A stretch of 40,241 bases of DNA from positions 1-40,241 of the forward strand of contig CAVDAL010000111.1 in the NCBI GenBank assembly GCA_963606965.1, in the 5' to 3' direction. A model generated the notes under the pieces. That model saw only the letters and a program-made list of their open reading frames with translations, did not search any database and had not been told where the DNA came from. This document shows, in pieces, positions 32,966 to 40,241 of this stretch. This DNA comes from CAVDAL01 sp963606965. GTDB taxonomy: Bacteria; Actinomycetota; Coriobacteriia; Coriobacteriales; QAMH01. The position numbers and the translations under genes were made by a program. Position 1 is the first letter of the stretch. Each line of letters starts with the position of its first letter.

Positions 32966-35557
32966 TTAATGCTCGATATGAACTATATAGTCATCTCCAT
33001 CTAAGCCAACAACAATAGTGTCGCCTTCCACAAGATTACCTTGAACAATTTCATTTGCTGCCCTATCAACAACTTGATGTTGTATCAAACGCTTTAACGG
33101 TCTGGCGCCAAAAGCTGGATCGAAGCCTTGCTCTGCCAGATGCTTTAATGCATCTGGCTCAATACGAAGTTCAATGCGTCTGTCTGCTAAACGCTCGCGA
33201 ACTTTTGCAAGCTGCAAGTCCACAATCTTTTCAAGGTCTTCAACACCAAGAGCGCTGAAAGTAATAACCTCGTCAATCCTGTTGATAAATTCAGGACGGA
33301 AAGTCTTGCGCAAAGCTTCTTCTATTCCCTTGTCAAGTTCAGCCTTGTTGCCGTTTTCCATATATTCTTGAATAAGCTGGCTGCCAACATTGCTGGTCAT
33401 GATGATAATCGTATTCTTAAAGCTTACAACGCGACCTTGGCCATCTGTTAAACGACCATCATCCAAAACTTGAAGCAATATATTGAAGACATCAGGATGT
33501 GCTTTTTCAATTTCGTCAAGCAAAACAACAGTATATGGATGTCTGCGCACAGCCTCTGTGAGCTGCCCACCTTCGTCATATCCAACATATCCCGGAGGAG
33601 CACCAATCAGCCTTTGCACACTAAACTTTTCCATATATTCGCTCATATCAATGCGAACCATATTACGTTCATCATCAAACAAGCATTCAGCCAAAGCTTT
33701 TGAAAGTTCAGTTTTACCGACACCAGTAGGCCCCATGAAAAGAAAGCTGCCTATAGGCCTGTCTGGGTCTGCCAAACCGCTGCGGCTCCTGCGTATAGCA
33801 CCTGCTACAGCTTCGACAGCCTTATCTTGGCCAATAACTCGCATATGCAGTTGGTCTTCCAAGCCAGCAAGTTTTTGCATTTCGCCCTGCATCATCTTGC
33901 TAACAGGCACGCCAGTCCACTTGCTAACAACATCAGCTATATCTTCAACAGTAACTTCTTCTTTCAGCAAGCCGTCTTCTCTGCTTTGATTTTGCTCCAA
34001 AATAGCTGTCGCATCATCAAGTTCTTTTTGCAAAGATGGAATCTTGCCAAAGCGCACTTCAGAAGCAGCAGATAAATCGCCTTCACGCGTATATCTTTCT
34101 TCTTCTAGCTTTGCCTCGTCAAGCTGCGTCTTTAATTCTTGAACATGCTTAATTGCATCTTTTTCATTCGACCATTGCGCTTTTTGCTTATCCAGTTCCT
34201 GTTGCTGTTCGGCAATTTCACCACGCAATTCTTCCAAACGTTGCTTTGACAAATCGTCGCTTTCCTTCATCAGAGCTTGCTCTTCAATTTGCATTTGCGT
34301 TAACGCGCGTTCCATCAAATCAATTTCAATTGGCATTGAATCAATTTGAATACGCAACCTACTCGCAGCTTCATCGACCAAATCTATCGCTTTATCCGGA
34401 AGGAACCTATCAGTAATATAGCGATTTGAAAGTTCTGCAGCAGCAACAATTGCGGCGTCCATAATTCGCACGCCATGGTGAATTTCATATTTTTCTTTGA
34501 TGCCACGCAAAATTGAAATTGTATCTTCAACACTTGGCTCATTCACTAAAACCGGCTGGAAGCGTCGTTCCAAAGCAGAATCTTTTTCAATATACTTCCT
34601 ATATTCATCCAAAGTTGTAGCGCCAATAGCATGAAGTTCACCGCGAGCAAGAGCTGGCTTAATCATATTGCTTGCATCTAAGCTGCCTTCACTTGCACCA
34701 GCGCCAACAATTGTATGAAGCTCGTCAATAAACAAAATTATGCGGCCTTCACTATCTTCAACTTCACGAAGAACAGCCTTCAACCTGTCCTCGAATTCGC
34801 CACGATATTTTGCACCAGCAAGCATTGAGCCCAAATCAAGCGCAACAACTTCCCTATCCTTCAAGCTAGATGGAACATCGCCAGCAACAATACGCTGTGC
34901 CAAGCCTTCAACAATTGCAGTCTTACCAGTGCCTGGCTCGCCAATCAACACAGGGTTGTTCTTTGTGCGGCGGCTCAAAACTTGAATCGTCCTATTTATT
35001 TCATCGCTTCTGCCAATAACTGGGTCAAGCTTGCCGTCGCGAGCTTTCTCTGTCAGATTTTCACCATATTGTTCCAAAGCTTCAAATTCGGCTTTTTGAT
35101 TACGATCTGTAACACGCGTGTCACCGCGCAATTCTTCATAAACTTGTTCAATACGCTTGCGCGTTACGCCTTCACGCTCCAAAATCTTACCCGCAGAACC
35201 CTTGTCACTTGAAAGCGCAATTAACATATGTTCCGTAGTTGCAAACGAATCTTTCATCTTCGAAGCAATTTTTACAGCGTCATCAACAACATCATTCAAA
35301 CGCTGGCTTGGATTAGGAAGATTCTGCTGACCGGATACCTTCGGAGCTTTTGCAAGCTCTTCATCTAAAGCTTGCTCGATAACTGCTGGGTCAGCGCCAA
35401 TGCGTTCAATAATTGCACGCAAGTTGCCTTCATTCGCATCTAGCAAAGCTTTTAAAAGATGCTCAGGCTCTATCTGTGCTGCCTCCATGTCAGCTGCTAT
35501 CGTTATTGCATTTTGCAAACTTTCTGTCGCGCTTACTGCTAATTTATCCAGTCTCAT
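32966..35557 (-). CDS. clpB: ATP-dependent disaggregase ClpB
   Basis: A Hsp100 AAA+ hexameric chaperone that rescues aggregated proteins together with DnaK. At 863 residues it has all four parts: N-domain (1-145), first AAA with GEPGTGKTAIVEGLAQR and DELHTIVGAGASEG, the long coiled-coil M-domain (about 400-530, rich in Glu, Gln, Lys) that marks ClpB, and second AAA with GPTGVGKTELSKALAE and GYDEGGQLTEAVRR. The ATG at 35557 is chosen since GGAG lies 8 bases upstream; a GTG nine bases earlier overlaps this site. It lies 150 bases after hspR in the same direction, with a nested inverted repeat between them, so it may be in the dnaK operon or have its own HspR-controlled promoter. Confidence 0.97.
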   Translation of the reverse strand: MRLDKLAVSATESLQNAITIAADMEAAQIEPEHLLKALLDANEGNLRAIIERIGADPAVIEQALDEELAKAPKVSGQQNLPNPSQRLNDVVDDAVKIASKMKDSFATTEHMLIALSSDKGSAGKILEREGVTRKRIEQVYEELRGDTRVTDRNQKAEFEALEQYGENLTEKARDGKLDPVIGRSDEINRTIQVLSRRTKNNPVLIGEPGTGKTAIVEGLAQRIVAGDVPSSLKDREVVALDLGSMLAGAKYRGEFEDRLKAVLREVEDSEGRIILFIDELHTIVGAGASEGSLDASNMIKPALARGELHAIGATTLDEYRKYIEKDSALERRFQPVLVNEPSVEDTISILRGIKEKYEIHHGVRIMDAAIVAAAELSNRYITDRFLPDKAIDLVDEAASRLRIQIDSMPIEIDLMERALTQMQIEEQALMKESDDLSKQRLEELRGEIAEQQQELDKQKAQWSNEKDAIKHVQELKTQLDEAKLEEERYTREGDLSAASEVRFGKIPSLQKELDDATAILEQNQSREDGLLKEEVTVEDIADVVSKWTGVPVSKMMQGEMQKLAGLEDQLHMRVIGQDKAVEAVAGAIRRSRSGLADPDRPIGSFLFMGPTGVGKTELSKALAECLFDDERNMVRIDMSEYMEKFSVQRLIGAPPGYVGYDEGGQLTEAVRRHPYTVVLLDEIEKAHPDVFNILLQVLDDGRLTDGQGRVVSFKNTIIIMTSNVGSQLIQEYMENGNKAELDKGIEEALRKTFRPEFINRIDEVITFSALGVEDLEKIVDLQLAKVRERLADRRIELRIEPDALKHLAEQGFDPAFGARPLKRLIQHQVVDRAANEIVQGNLVEGDTIVVGLDGDDYIVHIEH

Positions 35558-35614
35558 TTTTATCACTCCTCATATATCACTCGTAGTATCAATTTTCACC
35601 TATTTTGCACTTTT

Positions 35615-35663
35615 TTGTTGTCACGCCTCAAAAACCACACCGCCTTGTTTTTGGGTACAACAA
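35615..35663 (-). promoter_or_regulatory. Nested inverted repeat upstream of clpB
   Basis: Outer arms TTGTTGT (35615-35621) and ACAACAA (35657-35663), and inner arms CAAAAAC (35629-35635) and GTTTTTG (35647-35653), are perfect 7-bp pairs. A 10-bp palindrome AAACATGTTT also lies at 35693-35702, just after the hspR stop. No classic HAIR sequence was found here. It may be a leader structure or a regulator site for clpB. Confidence 0.4.
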
Positions 35664-35716
35664 CCAAAGGGTCGTGCAAAACCCTATCTTTCAAACATGT
35701 TTATACCTGCTATTTG

Positions 35717-36097
35717 TCAGGGAAGATACAAACGTGCATCACGCTTTGTTAATGTTGCAATTGTGTTGCGTACTTCCATTTCATGCAGCTTATCTTGCGT
35801 AACTTTAAGCTCTTTGCGCATTTCTTCTAGCTCAGATTCAAGTTTAGAAATGCGCTCTTTCTGGTCAAGAATTCGCAAAACGCCAGCAAGGTTAATTCCT
35901 TCTTCAGTAAGTTGTGCAACAAGCTCAACTCTATCAACATCAGCCTGTGAATACATGCGAGTGTTGCCGCTTGTCCTTTGCGGAACAACCAAGCCCTTCG
36001 ATTCATAGATTCGCAGAGTTTGGGGGTGCAGTCCGGCCAAATCTGCCGCAACACCAATCATATAAAGCGGCTTGTTTCTGTCTGTTTCTTTCGCCAT
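35717..36097 (-). CDS. hspR: Heat-shock repressor HspR (MerR family)
   Basis: HspR represses the dnaK operon and clpB by binding HAIR inverted repeats, helped by DnaK. The 126-residue sequence has a MerR winged helix: PLYMIGVAADLAGLHPQTLRIYESKGLV with QRTSGNTRMYSQADVDRVELV. This is followed by a coiled coil (about 85-110, rich in Glu, Lys) and the short hydrophobic end ARLYLP, like the C-terminal tail of other HspR proteins. Start at 36097: GGGAGG is 8 bases upstream; an ATG at 36103 would be only 2 bases from it. It lies 15 bases after dnaJ. The gene order dnaK-grpE-dnaJ-hspR is an actinobacterial hallmark. Confidence 0.93.
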   Translation of the reverse strand: MAKETDRNKPLYMIGVAADLAGLHPQTLRIYESKGLVVPQRTSGNTRMYSQADVDRVELVAQLTEEGINLAGVLRILDQKERISKLESELEEMRKELKVTQDKLHEMEVRNTIATLTKRDARLYLP

Positions 36098-36112
36098 GAC
36101 CATCACCTCCCT

Positions 36113-37075
36113 TTAATTTTTACTCTTTGCTTCGTCAACTTTTTTATTTAACACGCTGCGCAACTTATCAGAATCTTCTGAAGCTTTTGCAAATTCTTCC
36201 AGAGCCTGTTTTTGCGCAACACTTATGCGTTTTGGAACAACAACTTTTATACAAACTTTAAGGTCGCCGTATCCATTACCTTTAACCTTCTTTGCGCCTT
36301 TGCCACGAACACGCATCACCTTGCCATGCTCTGTACCAGCAGGAACTTTAATTTTTACAAGGCTGCCATCTGGAGTTGGAACAACAACCGTTGTGCCTAA
36401 AACAGCTTCATCAATACTTACTGGCAAGTCAAGCAACACGTCTGCTTTGTCGCGCTTATAAAGTTCATCATCCAAAATATGAGTGACAACAATAAGGTCG
36501 CCGCGCTTGCCGCCGCCAGCACCATATTCGCCCTTTTCCTTAAACCTGAGCTTGCCACCATCAACTGCACCTTCAGGAATTTTGGCAGTAACTTCCTGGC
36601 TTTCACCAGTAGAAGGAATGCGAATTGTAATCTTTTTTGTCACGCCTTTGAAAGCTTCATCAAAAGTCAAGTCGATATGCGCTTGCAGGTCTTGACCTTT
36701 CACATTGCGATTAATTTTAAAATCCCAATTTCCGCCAAAAGCGCCGTCGCCATTGCGCAAATTTTGGAATAAGTCGCCCCAGTCCATGCCTGCAGCACCG
36801 CCGCCAAAGCCGCCAAAGCCTGAAAATGGATTGCCGCCAGCGCCACCAGCTGCTTGTTGCCAACCGCCATATTGACCAAAGCGGTCATATTGCGCTTTCT
36901 TTTGCGGGTCAGACAAAACTTCATAAGCTTCATTTATCTCTTTGAATGTATCTTCATCGCCGCCAGCATCCGGATGATGCTTTTGCGCAAGCTTTCTGAA
37001 TGCCTTCTTAATCTCGTCAGCAGAGGCGCTTTTATCAACGCCAAGCACCTCATAGTAATTACGTTTTGACGCCAT
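36113..37075 (-). CDS. dnaJ: DnaJ co-chaperone, type without zinc finger
   Basis: A J-domain protein that stimulates DnaK ATPase. Residues 1-70 are the J domain with the catalytic HPD (KHHPDAGGDE); a Gly/Phe-rich stretch follows (about 75-110), and two beta-rich C-terminal substrate-binding domains (GESQEVTAKIPEGAVDGGKLRF and GTEHGKVMRVRGKGA). No CxxCxGxG repeats are present, so it is a type II (CbpA-like) Hsp40 of 320 residues, while the dnaJ in most dnaK operons has the zinc domain. A strong AGGAGG site is 7-8 bases upstream of the ATG. It lies 61 bases after grpE with a hairpin in the gap. Confidence 0.93.
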   Translation of the reverse strand: MASKRNYYEVLGVDKSASADEIKKAFRKLAQKHHPDAGGDEDTFKEINEAYEVLSDPQKKAQYDRFGQYGGWQQAAGGAGGNPFSGFGGFGGGAAGMDWGDLFQNLRNGDGAFGGNWDFKINRNVKGQDLQAHIDLTFDEAFKGVTKKITIRIPSTGESQEVTAKIPEGAVDGGKLRFKEKGEYGAGGGKRGDLIVVTHILDDELYKRDKADVLLDLPVSIDEAVLGTTVVVPTPDGSLVKIKVPAGTEHGKVMRVRGKGAKKVKGNGYGDLKVCIKVVVPKRISVAQKQALEEFAKASEDSDKLRSVLNKKVDEAKSKN

Positions 37076-37098
37076 ATGGGCACCTCCTTCCTATCTAT

Positions 37099-37125
37099 AG
37101 GGCCGACCAAAAAATGGCCGGCCCT
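37099..37125 (-). promoter_or_regulatory. Hairpin between grpE and dnaJ
   Basis: AGGGCCG and CGGCCCT form a perfect 7-bp stem; three further pairs (CCA/TGG) follow after a mismatch, with an A-rich (minus: T-rich) loop. There is no T-run after it on the minus strand. It could lower or stabilise the dnaJ-hspR part of the transcript. Confidence 0.5.
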
Positions 37126-37136
37126 CACTCAAATAA

Positions 37137-37787
37137 CTACTTATCTTCTTTTGGTCTTGCAGGACCGCCCGTGCTGGTGATTACCATTGCCGGCCGCAAT
37201 ACTTTCTCACCCATCGTGTAGCCCTTTTGGAAGACCTGAACTACTGTTTCTTCAGGAACAGACGCATCTTCTGCTGTTCCAACAGCTTGATGTTTTTCCA
37301 AATCAAGAGCTTCATTCAAAGCTGGAATTTCTTCCACTTTAGACTTCCCCAAAATATTGAGGAATTTGCTCCTGATTGCATCAACACCATCTGTCAAAGT
37401 GCCGCCTTCGCCACTTTCACGTGCGTGGTCAATTGCGCGGTCAAGGTCGTCAAGCACTGGCAACAAATCTTTCACAAGCTTTTCAGAAGCTCTAACACGT
37501 TCTTGCTCGCGTTCGCTTGCTGTGCGCTTGCGGAAGTTATCCCACTCAGCCTGCAGACGCATGTACTTGTCATGCATGTCAGAAGCAAGCTTCTTTGCCG
37601 CTACAAGTTCAACTTCAACAGGAGTGCCTTCAGTCTGCTCTTCGCCTTCACCTTCAACAGCCTCGCCTTCAATTTCTTCAACACCATCAAGTTCTTCGTC
37701 GATGATTGTTGCTTCAACTTCTTGCACAGGCTCTTCTTCGGCTGCACTTTCCTTAGCAGTAGCGCCTACTTTTTCTTCGGCAGTCAT
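37137..37787 (-). CDS. grpE: Nucleotide exchange factor GrpE
   Basis: GrpE releases ADP from DnaK and acts as a thermosensor. The 216-residue protein has a very acidic N-terminal tail (residues 1-60, mostly Glu with Val, Ala and Gly), then the long dimerising helix (about 62-110: KYMRLQAEWDNFRKRT, the GrpE signature) and the beta wing near the C terminus (VVQVFQKGYTMGEKVLRPAMVIT). The start lies 3 bases after the dnaK stop. The acidic tail is long compared with E. coli but such tails are common in actinobacteria. Confidence 0.96.
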   Translation of the reverse strand: MTAEEKVGATAKESAAEEEPVQEVEATIIDEELDGVEEIEGEAVEGEGEEQTEGTPVEVELVAAKKLASDMHDKYMRLQAEWDNFRKRTASEREQERVRASEKLVKDLLPVLDDLDRAIDHARESGEGGTLTDGVDAIRSKFLNILGKSKVEEIPALNEALDLEKHQAVGTAEDASVPEETVVQVFQKGYTMGEKVLRPAMVITSTGGPARPKEDK

Positions 37788-37790
37788 TGC

Positions 37791-39689
37791 TTATTCCTTA
37801 TCGTCTACGACTTCATAGTCAGCATCAACAACATCGTCTTCTGGAGCAGCGCCCGCAGCACCTGCACCTGCAGCACCAGCTGCACCTTGCATGTCGCCAT
37901 AAGCAATTTGAGCCAACTTATAGCTTGCTTGCTGAAGTTCTTCAGTCTTTGTCTTGATAGCTTCGATGTCTTCGCCTTCCATAGCAGTCTTCAAAGCAGC
38001 AATTGCATCTTCAACTTCGCTCTTTGTAGCTTCAGGAACTTTGTCGCCCAAGTCTTTGATTGTCTTTTCAGTAGCATATACCAAAGAGTCAGCCTGGTTG
38101 CGAACTTCAACTTCATTCTTGCGAGCTTCATCTTCAGCTTCATGTTCTTTAGCATCAGAAACCATGCGGTCGACTTCTTCATCAGACAAAGCAGTTGAAC
38201 CAGAAATTGTAATCTTCTGTTCCTTGCCAGTGCCAAGGTCCTTAGCAGAAACATTAACGATGCCATTAGCGTCGATATCAAATGTTACTTCAATTTGAGG
38301 TACGCCACGTGGAGCTGAAGGAATGCCAGTCAAGTTGAAGCGGCCCAAAGTCTTGTTGTCGCGTGCGAAGTTGCGCTCGCCTTGCAAGACGTGAATTTCA
38401 ACAGAAGTCTGATTGTCTGCAGCTGTTGAATAAATTTCTGTCTTGCGAGTAGGAATTGTTGTGTTGCGGTCAATCATCTTTGTCATAACGCCGCCCAATG
38501 TTTCAACGCCCAAAGAAAGCGGAGTAACATCAAGAAGAAGAATGCCTTCAACATCGCCGCCTAAAACGCCGCCTTGAATTGCAGCACCGATAGCAACAAC
38601 TTCATCTGGGTTAACGCCCATGTGTGGATTTTTGCCAGTAATCTTTTTAACTTCTTCCTGAACAGCAGGCATACGAGTTGAACCACCAACAAGGATGACT
38701 TCATCAATGTCGCCACTCTTCAAACCAGCATCTTTCATTGCAGTAGCAACTGGAGTCTTGCAGCGTTCCAAAAGATCGTCTGTGATGCGTTCAAATTCAG
38801 AACGAGTTAAAGTGTAGTCCAAGTGAACTGGGCTGCCATCAACTGCTGTAATGAATGGCAAATTAATGTTTGTTTGCTGTGTGTTTGAAAGCTCCATCTT
38901 TGCCTTTTCAGCAGCTTCCTTCAAGCGCTGCAAAGCCATCTTGTCGTTGCGAAGGTCAACACCTTGGTCAGCCTTGAACTTGTCTGCTAACCAATCAATG
39001 ATGCGCTGATCCCAATCGTCACCACCAAGGTGATTGTCGCCAGCAGTTGCTAAAACTTCATAAACGCCATCTGCCATTTCAAGGATTGAAACATCGAATG
39101 TGCCGCCACCAAGGTCGAAGACCAAAACTTTTTCTTCCGCGCCTTGCTTGTCAAGACCATAAGCTAAAGCTGCAGCTGTTGGCTCGTTGATGATACGCTT
39201 AACTTCCAAGCCAGCAATCTTGCCAGCATCTTTTGTTGCTTGACGTTGAGCATCATTGAAGTAAGCAGGAACAGTAATAACAGCCTCTGTTACGCTTTCA
39301 CCCAAATATTTTTCAGCGTCTGCCTTGAGCTTTTGCAAAACCATTGCGCTGATTTCTTCAGGAGTATATTCCTTGCCATCAATGTCAACCATGTTACGGC
39401 CATCTTTGCCGCTTGAAACATTGTAAGCAACAGTAGAACGCTCTGAGCTTGTTTCTTTGTACTGACGACCAATGAAGCGCTTGATTGATGCAACTGTATT
39501 TTCAGGATTTGTAACAGCCTGGTTTTTAGCAGCTTTACCAACTACGCGTTCACCGTCTTTGCGGAAACCAACAACTGAAGGAGTTGTGCGGTCGCCTTCT
39601 GCATTAACAATGATTGTAGGTTCGCCACCTTCAAGCACCGCCATTGCAGAGTTTGTCGTGCCTAAGTCGATACCAATAATCTTACCCAT
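37791..39689 (-). CDS. dnaK: Chaperone DnaK (Hsp70)
   Basis: The main Hsp70. N-terminal ATPase: GIDLGTTNSAMAVLEGG, ITVPAYFNDAQRQAT, VFDLGGGTFDVSILE, ILVGGSTRMPAV. The interdomain linker is DVTPLSLGVETLGG (about 365-380), followed by the substrate-binding domain with ERNFARDNKTLGRF, and an Ala/Gly- and Asp-rich tail ending DADYEVVDDKE. At 632 residues it is full length. AGAGGA is about 9 bases before the ATG. It is first in the dnaK-grpE-dnaJ-hspR(-clpB) operon, with a good promoter and HAIR-like repeats just upstream. Confidence 0.98.
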   Translation of the reverse strand: MGKIIGIDLGTTNSAMAVLEGGEPTIIVNAEGDRTTPSVVGFRKDGERVVGKAAKNQAVTNPENTVASIKRFIGRQYKETSSERSTVAYNVSSGKDGRNMVDIDGKEYTPEEISAMVLQKLKADAEKYLGESVTEAVITVPAYFNDAQRQATKDAGKIAGLEVKRIINEPTAAALAYGLDKQGAEEKVLVFDLGGGTFDVSILEMADGVYEVLATAGDNHLGGDDWDQRIIDWLADKFKADQGVDLRNDKMALQRLKEAAEKAKMELSNTQQTNINLPFITAVDGSPVHLDYTLTRSEFERITDDLLERCKTPVATAMKDAGLKSGDIDEVILVGGSTRMPAVQEEVKKITGKNPHMGVNPDEVVAIGAAIQGGVLGGDVEGILLLDVTPLSLGVETLGGVMTKMIDRNTTIPTRKTEIYSTAADNQTSVEIHVLQGERNFARDNKTLGRFNLTGIPSAPRGVPQIEVTFDIDANGIVNVSAKDLGTGKEQKITISGSTALSDEEVDRMVSDAKEHEAEDEARKNEVEVRNQADSLVYATEKTIKDLGDKVPEATKSEVEDAIAALKTAMEGEDIEAIKTKTEELQQASYKLAQIAYGDMQGAAGAAGAGAAGAAPEDDVVDADYEVVDDKE

Positions 39690-39742
39690 TTTAATCAGTC
39701 CTCTCGTCTATCGAGTTATTACCTTTATTTCGAACAATTGGA

Positions 39743-39771
39743 AGATTAAAATCTAAGTCGACCATTGTCAA
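39743..39771 (-). promoter_or_regulatory. Sigma-70 type promoter of dnaK
   Basis: On the minus strand a perfect -35 TTGACA (39766-39771) is followed by a 17-base spacer and a -10 of TAATCT (39743-39748), matching the consensus at 4 of 6 positions. Transcription would begin near 39736, giving a leader of about 47 bases to the dnaK ATG. The -35 lies inside the HAIR-like elements, as expected for a repressed housekeeping promoter. Confidence 0.75.
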
Positions 39772-39796
39772 GTTTTCTAAGTCGAGCTTCATCAAA
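39752..39796. promoter_or_regulatory. Two tandem HAIR-like elements (HspR candidates)
   Basis: The HAIR consensus is CTTGAGT-N7-ACTCAAG. On the plus strand TCTAAGT-N7-TGTCAAG (39752-39772) and TCTAAGT-N7-CATCAAA (39776-39796) share the exact 7-base spacing and match 9 and 8 of 14 conserved positions. The same half-site TCTAAGT occurs twice, 24 bases apart, and related TCTGAGT occurs at 39824. The first element covers the -35 box of the dnaK promoter. Confidence 0.5.
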
Positions 39797-39894
39797 TCGT
39801 TACCCTTATGTCATTTTAGATTTTCTGAGTGCGAAATTTGAACTTGAGGGAAAATCAGACGCTATATAAAACTTAAGCGCAAAGTTTACGGTCG

Positions 39895-39930
39895 CAGAAA
39901 AAAGAAACGCCCCGCAAAATGCGGAGCGTT
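39895..39930 (-). terminator. Intrinsic terminator after tRNA-Thr(TGT)
   Basis: On the minus strand AACGC-T-CCGC and GCGG-G-GCGTT pair (9 of 10) over a 5-base loop, followed by TCTTTTTTC. It lies 10 bases past the tRNA 3' end and separates it from the dnaK promoter. Confidence 0.88.
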
Positions 39931-39939
39931 AAAATTCGA

Positions 39940-40015
39940 TGGTGCCAACAGAGGGATTCGAACCCCCAACCGTCTGCTTACAAGGCAGCTGCTCTACCGT
40001 TGGAGCTATGTTGGC
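39940..40015 (-). tRNA. tRNA-Thr (anticodon TGT)
   Basis: A 76-nt cloverleaf on the minus strand: acceptor GCCAACA/TGTTGGC, D arm with CAACGGTAGAGC, anticodon loop CTTGTAA (anticodon TGT, reading ACA), T arm with GGTTCGAATCC-type loop, discriminator A and encoded CCA. Confidence 0.96.
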
Positions 40016-40071
40016 GCGAGATGAAAGTTTATCACAATGACAAAAAAACGCAAATAAAGTTTGGCAAGAGG

Positions 40072-40241
40072 TTATTTATTCCCGCTTAACATTGCTTCAA
40101 GCTTTGCGCGAGTGCTTGGGTCAAGCCTTTCGCCAAGTGTATTTTTAACGACCGGCTTATCTTTTTCATCTTTCCAAGTCTCTTCAAGTTCATCACCAGC
40201 GCTTGCAAAACCTGCCGCGCTCATGCGAGTAACACCGCCGC
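40072..40241 (-). CDS. C-terminal end of an unidentified protein (partial)
   Basis: An open minus-strand frame enters at the window edge and runs 55 sense codons to a TAA at 40072-40074. The visible part is polar: it begins GGVTRMSAAGFASAGDELEE and includes DKPVVKNTLGERLDPSTR, then ends KLEAMLSGNK. I do not recognise the family from this end, and there is no membrane segment. It lies 57 bases upstream of tRNA-Thr(TGT) on the same strand. Confidence 0.6.
   Translation of the reverse strand, partial: GGVTRMSAAGFASAGDELEETWKDEKDKPVVKNTLGERLDPSTRAKLEAMLSGNK

Noticed and set aside
37227..38198. A 323-codon open frame antisense to grpE and dnaK
   Set aside because: It is rich in Phe, Cys and Ser, as expected when the strongly biased dnaK/grpE codons are read on the other strand, and it has no ribosome binding site or recognisable motif.

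Overview
The window looks like chromosomal DNA of a low-to-mid GC member of the Actinomycetota, most likely class Coriobacteriia. The strongest sign is the heat-shock block dnaK-grpE-dnaJ-hspR-clpB, which ends in a MerR-type HspR repressor gene, an arrangement typical of actinobacteria. The split transketolase, the ftsE-ftsX-mazG-divIC run and a release factor 2 gene without the programmed frameshift fit this. Genus-level placement is not possible from sequence reading alone.

Layout. 1-6000: a membrane glycosyltransferase on the plus strand faces a compact minus-strand operon metG-tatD-flavoprotein-rsmA. 6000-10100: three plus-strand genes (P-loop NTPase, Na+/amino acid symporter, ThDP enzyme) that end at a strong terminator. 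10150-24110: almost entirely minus strand. It holds a MATE exporter, tRNA-Thr(CGT), a tetR-murI-rph-rdgB run joined by ATGA overlaps, tRNA-Pro(CGG), a secreted NlpC/P60 hydrolase, a peptidoglycan-binding protein next to a polyprenyl diphosphate synthase, tRNA-Leu(TAA), the division/housekeeping run ftsE-ftsX-mazG-divIC, and the two transketolase halves. 24290-28910: an island of more AT-rich, AGA-arginine-rich genes. It has a 39-bp tandem repeat, a small protein that I read as two ribbon-helix-helix folds in one chain, a divergent gene for a degenerate receiver-like protein, a long perfect hairpin, a small two-helix membrane protein, and a 884-residue ATPase/SARP regulator translationally coupled to it. 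28920-32800: secA and prfB. 32966-39689: the heat-shock block on the minus strand, with a clear sigma-70 promoter overlapped by two tandem HAIR-like elements. 39940-40241: tRNA-Thr(TGT) and the C-terminal end of an unidentified protein.

How it works together: most of the window is housekeeping (translation, wall and division, proteostasis, nucleotide sanitation). The part most likely to be undescribed is the 24.3-28.9 kb island. It has the layout of a self-contained regulatory locus: a tandem-RHH candidate repressor with palindromes in the divergent promoter region, and an operon with a membrane partner and a STAND-like/SARP regulator in reversed domain order. A second notable point is prfB. 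A perfect 14-bp hairpin sits where the RF2 autoregulatory frameshift usually lies, and the stop-codon-reading tripeptide is SPT instead of SPF.
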